NCBI GenBank assembly: GCA_013373375.1
Contig: JABXHY010000051.1
Location: 1 to 64,000, forward strand
Origin: Gammaproteobacteria bacterium
GTDB lineage: Bacteria; Pseudomonadota; Gammaproteobacteria; Enterobacterales; Kangiellaceae
Direction: 5' to 3'
Length of the DNA stretch: 64,000 bases
Made by a program: the position numbers and the translations under genes. How positions within the stretch are numbered: the first letter of the stretch is position 1; each line of letters opens with the position of its first letter. The notes below the pieces were generated by a model. The model did not search any database, had not been told where the DNA came from, and worked only from the letters and a program-made list of their open reading frames with translations. Below, one piece after another: positions 60,167 to 64,000 of this stretch.

Positions 60167-61411
60167 ATGCAACATTCCAACCGCCGTTCTAAAGAGCAAC
60201 ACAATACTCGATGGCGACAGGGCCTTTGTTTATTTTTAGCAGGAGCGCTAAGTACATCAATAATGGCAGGTCCGAGAGAGCAAGCTAAAAGGATCCACGA
60301 CCGAATCGCCGGTACCCACCCAAGCGAAACTGTTTTAGAAGAAATGACTCAGCTTATTCAGGCGGCCAATCCGCAAGGGGCTGCTCAGTTAGCTATGGAT
60401 AATGATGCTTTTTACAACGTCACTTTAAAAAACATGATTACGCCGTGGACCAATGAAGCTCAAACCGTTTTCGCACCACTGAACGATTACACAGCAACAG
60501 TCATAGGGCTTGTTCGAGATGAAGCTGATTTCCGCACCATTTTATTTGATGATGTGATCTACACAGCAGATGCCGCGGCAGGTGCGCCAGCCTACAGCAA
60601 CACTAATAATAACCATTACGAATACTTAGAAGATAACAACATTAGTTTAAAAGACATGCTCGTAAGAAGAGCGCAGTCGAATGTTACGGGTCTTCCCTCT
60701 TCTGCTACATCGGGCGTTATAACGACTCGAGCGGCAGCAAAAGCCTTTTTCATTGCGGGAACTAACAGAGCGATGTTCCGCTTTACTTTAATCAACCACA
60801 TGTGTGGTGACCTTGAAGTGTTCAAAGATACCTCTCGTGTGCCTGACAAAATACGTCAAGATGTGAGCCGAAGCCCTGGTGGTGACAGCCGAATATTCTT
60901 AAACTCTTGTGTCGGTTGTCATTCCGGTATGGACGCATTAGCTCAAGCTTGGGCTTACTACGACTACGATTACGATCCCGACGGCGATCCAGAAGGCGAA
61001 AATGGTCAGATAGTTTACAACGGAGAGGGAGCCACAGATCCGGTGACCAACACCCGCGTTCAAGCTAAGTATTTTAATAATAATCAGACTTTCCCTTACG
61101 GTTTTGTCACCACGAACGATAACTGGACAAACTACTGGCGCGAAGGCCAGAACAAGCTGACAGGTTGGGACCAAACCCTTCCTGGAAGTGGCACTGGCGC
61201 AAAATCGATGGGTCAAGAACTTGCTTATTCGCAGCGTTTTGCACAATGTCAGGTCAAGAAAGTTTTCAAAACGGTTTGTTTACGTGATCCCGGCGACACA
61301 GCGGACAGAAATCAAATTACGACCATGGTCAATAACTTCACTTCAGCGGCAAGCGGCTACAACCTAAAAGACGTGTTTGCAGACAGTGCTGTTTATTGTA
61401 TGGGTAACTAG
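60167..61411 (+). CDS. Exported mono-haem (CxxCH) protein of unknown family
   Basis: 414 aa. Signal peptide about 1-38 with a long basic n-region (RRSKEQHNTRWRQG) and hydrophobic LCLFLAGALSTSIMA. One CVGCH site at 248-252, followed at about 262-276 by a very acidic DYDYDPDGDPEGENG. Cysteines elsewhere (MCGDLEV, QCQVKKVFKTVC near 360-370) could form disulfides or help bind iron. I do not recognise a named family. First gene of the plus-strand operon (15-bp gap to the next). Confidence 0.75.
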   Translation: MQHSNRRSKEQHNTRWRQGLCLFLAGALSTSIMAGPREQAKRIHDRIAGTHPSETVLEEMTQLIQAANPQGAAQLAMDNDAFYNVTLKNMITPWTNEAQTVFAPLNDYTATVIGLVRDEADFRTILFDDVIYTADAAAGAPAYSNTNNNHYEYLEDNNISLKDMLVRRAQSNVTGLPSSATSGVITTRAAAKAFFIAGTNRAMFRFTLINHMCGDLEVFKDTSRVPDKIRQDVSRSPGGDSRIFLNSCVGCHSGMDALAQAWAYYDYDYDPDGDPEGENGQIVYNGEGATDPVTNTRVQAKYFNNNQTFPYGFVTTNDNWTNYWREGQNKLTGWDQTLPGSGTGAKSMGQELAYSQRFAQCQVKKVFKTVCLRDPGDTADRNQITTMVNNFTSAASGYNLKDVFADSAVYCMGN

Positions 61412-61426
61412 GCGGAGTATACGGAG

Positions 61427-63961
61427 ATGACAACTATGAAAACTAACGCACTCAATCCGATGTCCGCTTTGACAAAACAGGCATCTGTCGTTGCCTTGTT
61501 AGGTCTGCTGCTAGCAGGCTGTACCGGAGGTGGCCCAGAGAATACATCTAATATTGAAAACCCAGGTAATGACGGTGGTGGCTTCAACTATTCAGGCCCA
61601 CCTCCTGCAACCGAAGATATTCAGCGTTTTCAGAACAACTTCTGGATAAACATTATTGATAAATGTGGTGATTGCCATAACGAAGGTGGGCAAACCCCTA
61701 CTTTTGCTCGTATCGATGACGTGAACCTTGCGTATGAAGCAGCGAACACTGTAGCAGATCTATCTTCACCAGCCGACTCGCGCTTAGTCATCAAAGTTGG
61801 CGAAGGTCATAATTGCTGGCTAGCCAGCAATCAAGCCTGCGCCGATACAATGACTTCTTATATTACAAACTGGGCTGGTGACAGCGGTGGAGCATCCACA
61901 GAGATTGTACTTTCAGACCCCCCAAACCTCGAAGATCCCGGTGCAACCAAAAATTTCCCGGCGGATCCCTCTTTGTTTCAGGCAACGGTTTATCCACTGC
62001 TGACTCAATATTGCTCAGACTGTCATACAGAGTCAGGCAATCCGTCGATATCGCCATTCTTTGCGAGTGACGATATCACTACCGCTTATGCAGCAGCGCA
62101 ACCAAGAATAAACTTGAATAATCCTGCAGATTCTCGTTTCGTAGAACGTTTACGTAACGAATTTCATAACTGTTGGGATGTCTGTGAGTACGACGATCCT
62201 AACTTGGTGTCTGACAGCGACGAAATGCAAGCTGCAATCCAGCAATTCTCGGACTCTATAACCGTTTCAGATCTTCCTCCAGAGACGGTGAGCAGTAAAG
62301 CAATGACGCTTTACAACGGTATTTTGGCAAGCTCTGGTGGTCGTTATGAAGCCGACGCGATAGCAACATGGCAATTCAAAGCAGGCGTTAATAATACGGC
62401 ATTTGATACCAGTGGTGTTGAGCCAGCTCTAGAGCTCACCCTTAATGGCGACTTTGAGTGGGTCGGCGGTTGGGGTATTAACCTCAATGGCGGCACCGCT
62501 AGAGGTAGCACAACCAACAGTAAAAAGTTGCACGATCTAATTAAAGCCACTAACGAGTACACCATTGAAGGATGGGTCGCCCCAGCAAATGTTACTCAAG
62601 AGGGTCCTGCTCGAATCGTGTCTTACTCGGGCGGTCCTAACACTCGAAACTTTATGTTAGGTCAGACGCTTTATAATTATAACTTTTATAATCGCACCAC
62701 CGAAACCGACGCAAACGGTGAACCGGGCCTCTCAACAGCAAATGCCGATGAGCGGCTGCAAGCCACTTTGCAACATGTGGCCGTCACATACGATCCGGTT
62801 AATGGACGCCGCATCTACGTTAATGGCGAATACACTGGCGACATGGACGGTGTAGCTCCGGGTACTGTAAACGACTGGGACGACACCTACATTTTAGTGC
62901 TAGGAGCTGAAACCGATAATGACAACCAATGGCGAGGTGTGATTAAGTTTTTAAGTATCCACAACAGAGCATTGACTGATGAGCAAATTTCTCAGAACTA
63001 CAATGCTGGCGTTGGTGAGCGGTTTTACTTGATGTTTAACATCTCACAAATTATCAACCCAACAGACGCACAAAACGGTACAAACGAAGCTCGAGCTTAC
63101 ATCGTTTTTGAAGCGGCTCAATGGGACAGTTACAGTTATCTGTTTAACGAACCCTTCTTTATCAGTTTAAACCCTGACTTCGTGCCAAATGAAATCCCTC
63201 TTGTGGGCATGAGCTTAGGCATTAACGGTAAGGAGTCTCCCGTAGGACAAGCCTATCGTAATCTTGATATGACCCTTAACGAGAATGAATATAACGTAGA
63301 CTCTGGGCAAATCATTTCAACCTTAGGAACGGTTATCGGTTTAGAAAACGGGCCGTCAGTAGATGAGTTTTTCTTAACCTTTGAGCAATTAGCCGATCAA
63401 TCGAACGTACGCGTAGAGGCCGATCCTCAACCGTTGCCAACGCCTCCTGATACCAATCCGGTTGCGTCTCGCATTGGTGTAAAAACCTTCGATGAAATTT
63501 ACGCAACCCTATCGCAAATGACAGGTGTGAGCATGAATCATCCCAGCGTTCGAGCTATCTACCTAAAAGTTAAGCAGCAGCTGCCGACTCAAGAAGGCAT
63601 CGAAAGCTTCCTGTCTTCGCATCAAATGGGTGTTACGCAAATGGCTATTGAGTACTGCTCTGCGCTAATGGAAGACACGACACTTCGTGCCAGTACCTTC
63701 CCGAGTTTTAGTTTTGATGCAGCAGTTAGCAGCTCTTTCGATACAGAAGGACGCAATGCCTTAATCGACCCATTACTAGTGAAAATAATGGGTACAGGAT
63801 TGACCTCACAACCTGCAGATGCAGACGTGAAAGGAGAGCTAAATAGCTTAATTGATACACTGACAACTTGTGGTGGTTCGTGCGAAGCAGGCAGAACATT
63901 GAAAGTTGCAAAAGCGGTTTGTGCTGCCGGTGCCGGTAGTGCTGTGATGCTTGTACAATAG
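61427..63961 (+). CDS. Lipoprotein with two tandem CxxCH modules and LamG domain
   Basis: 844 aa. Lipoprotein signal (LLGLLLAGC). Two haem sites, CGDCH at 80-84 and CSDCH at 196-200, are in repeated modules of about 115 residues: each has a site, then PADSRxV, then HNCW. Residues about 310-528 form a LamG/concanavalin-type jelly roll (EYTIEGWVAP, QHVAVTYDPVNGRRIYVNGE, GAETDNDNQWRGVI), which commonly binds carbohydrate. The last 300 residues contain no domain I can name. Two close starts (61427 and 61436) both have acceptable ribosome sites. The gene downstream starts 12 nt after its stop. Confidence 0.82.
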   Translation: MTTMKTNALNPMSALTKQASVVALLGLLLAGCTGGGPENTSNIENPGNDGGGFNYSGPPPATEDIQRFQNNFWINIIDKCGDCHNEGGQTPTFARIDDVNLAYEAANTVADLSSPADSRLVIKVGEGHNCWLASNQACADTMTSYITNWAGDSGGASTEIVLSDPPNLEDPGATKNFPADPSLFQATVYPLLTQYCSDCHTESGNPSISPFFASDDITTAYAAAQPRINLNNPADSRFVERLRNEFHNCWDVCEYDDPNLVSDSDEMQAAIQQFSDSITVSDLPPETVSSKAMTLYNGILASSGGRYEADAIATWQFKAGVNNTAFDTSGVEPALELTLNGDFEWVGGWGINLNGGTARGSTTNSKKLHDLIKATNEYTIEGWVAPANVTQEGPARIVSYSGGPNTRNFMLGQTLYNYNFYNRTTETDANGEPGLSTANADERLQATLQHVAVTYDPVNGRRIYVNGEYTGDMDGVAPGTVNDWDDTYILVLGAETDNDNQWRGVIKFLSIHNRALTDEQISQNYNAGVGERFYLMFNISQIINPTDAQNGTNEARAYIVFEAAQWDSYSYLFNEPFFISLNPDFVPNEIPLVGMSLGINGKESPVGQAYRNLDMTLNENEYNVDSGQIISTLGTVIGLENGPSVDEFFLTFEQLADQSNVRVEADPQPLPTPPDTNPVASRIGVKTFDEIYATLSQMTGVSMNHPSVRAIYLKVKQQLPTQEGIESFLSSHQMGVTQMAIEYCSALMEDTTLRASTFPSFSFDAAVSSSFDTEGRNALIDPLLVKIMGTGLTSQPADADVKGELNSLIDTLTTCGGSCEAGRTLKVAKAVCAAGAGSAVMLVQ

Positions 63962-63972
63962 AGGTGAAAAAC

Positions 63973-64000
63973 ATGAAATCATTTAAAAATTTTACGCCAC
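63973..64000 (+). CDS. Start of a further gene in the plus-strand operon (partial)
   Basis: ATG at 63973 preceded by GAGGTG 6 nt upstream; reads MKSFKNFTP and is cut at the window end. It lies 11 nt after the LamG lipoprotein stop, so it belongs to the same operon. The product cannot be told from nine residues. Confidence 0.6.

Overview
The window looks like chromosomal DNA from a free-living, probably marine, protein-degrading gammaproteobacterium. I lean towards the Kangiella/Aliikangiella side of the class, but this is judgement from gene content, not a placement. Several neighbourhoods match those I know from E. coli: tesA divergent from a ybbA-ybbP type ABC pair, fadR divergent from nhaB with spoVR/ycgB alongside, and mltD-gloB-yafS-rnhA-dnaQ. 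No phage, transposase, integrase or CRISPR array is visible. Most genes are ordinary core genes.

Layout. 1-9 kb: initiator tRNA, a single-HKD phospholipase D-like protein, pyrD, topA, the ABC pair and tesA. 9-17 kb: an arginine block in which catabolic AST-pathway genes (astA, astE, astB and an argD/astC aminotransferase) are interleaved with a biosynthetic argC-argB operon; a two-box ArgR-type operator lies upstream of argD. 17-26 kb: a SEC-C protein, a dicarboxylate symporter with a TetR regulator, an S9 peptidase, thiopurine methyltransferase, SohB, and a VolA-like surface lipase. 26.7-34.4 kb: prkA-yeaH-spoVR operon, fadR, nhaB. 34.4-41.6 kb: dnaQ, rnhA, yafS-like, gloB, mltD, a PQQ sugar dehydrogenase, a small membrane protein and a DTW-domain tRNA enzyme. 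42-53.3 kb: two consecutive lipoprotein peptidases (M3 and S9A), DUF2244, a CPXCG protein, yaaA, an exported LigE-type DNA ligase, a DUF2750 pair, a secreted trypsin-like protease with a GlyGly-CTERM tail and a partner lipoprotein, and acylphosphatase.

53.6-64 kb is the accessory-looking and most interesting part. A tight six-gene minus-strand operon encodes, in order of transcription, an HzsA-related lipoprotein (beta-propeller plus two CxxCH haem sites), an SH3 plus beta-barrel protein, a second beta-barrel protein, a TlpA-type thioredoxin, a DUF4266 lipoprotein ending in a Gly6-CGCN tail, and a DUF3570 beta-barrel. From a shared 195-bp intergenic region a plus-strand operon diverges, encoding a one-CxxCH exported protein, a lipoprotein with two tandem CxxCH modules and a LamG domain, and at least one more gene cut by the window edge. 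All nine products carry export signals or are unreadable. I infer an envelope-spanning redox system with outer-membrane barrels, exported haem proteins and a thiol oxidoreductase. Its substrate and direction of electron flow cannot be read from the sequence.

Peptide and lipid scavenging is a theme: M3, two S9 peptidases, a secreted S1 protease, the lipase, arginine catabolism to glutamate and succinate, and a dicarboxylate symporter fit growth on protein-rich material.
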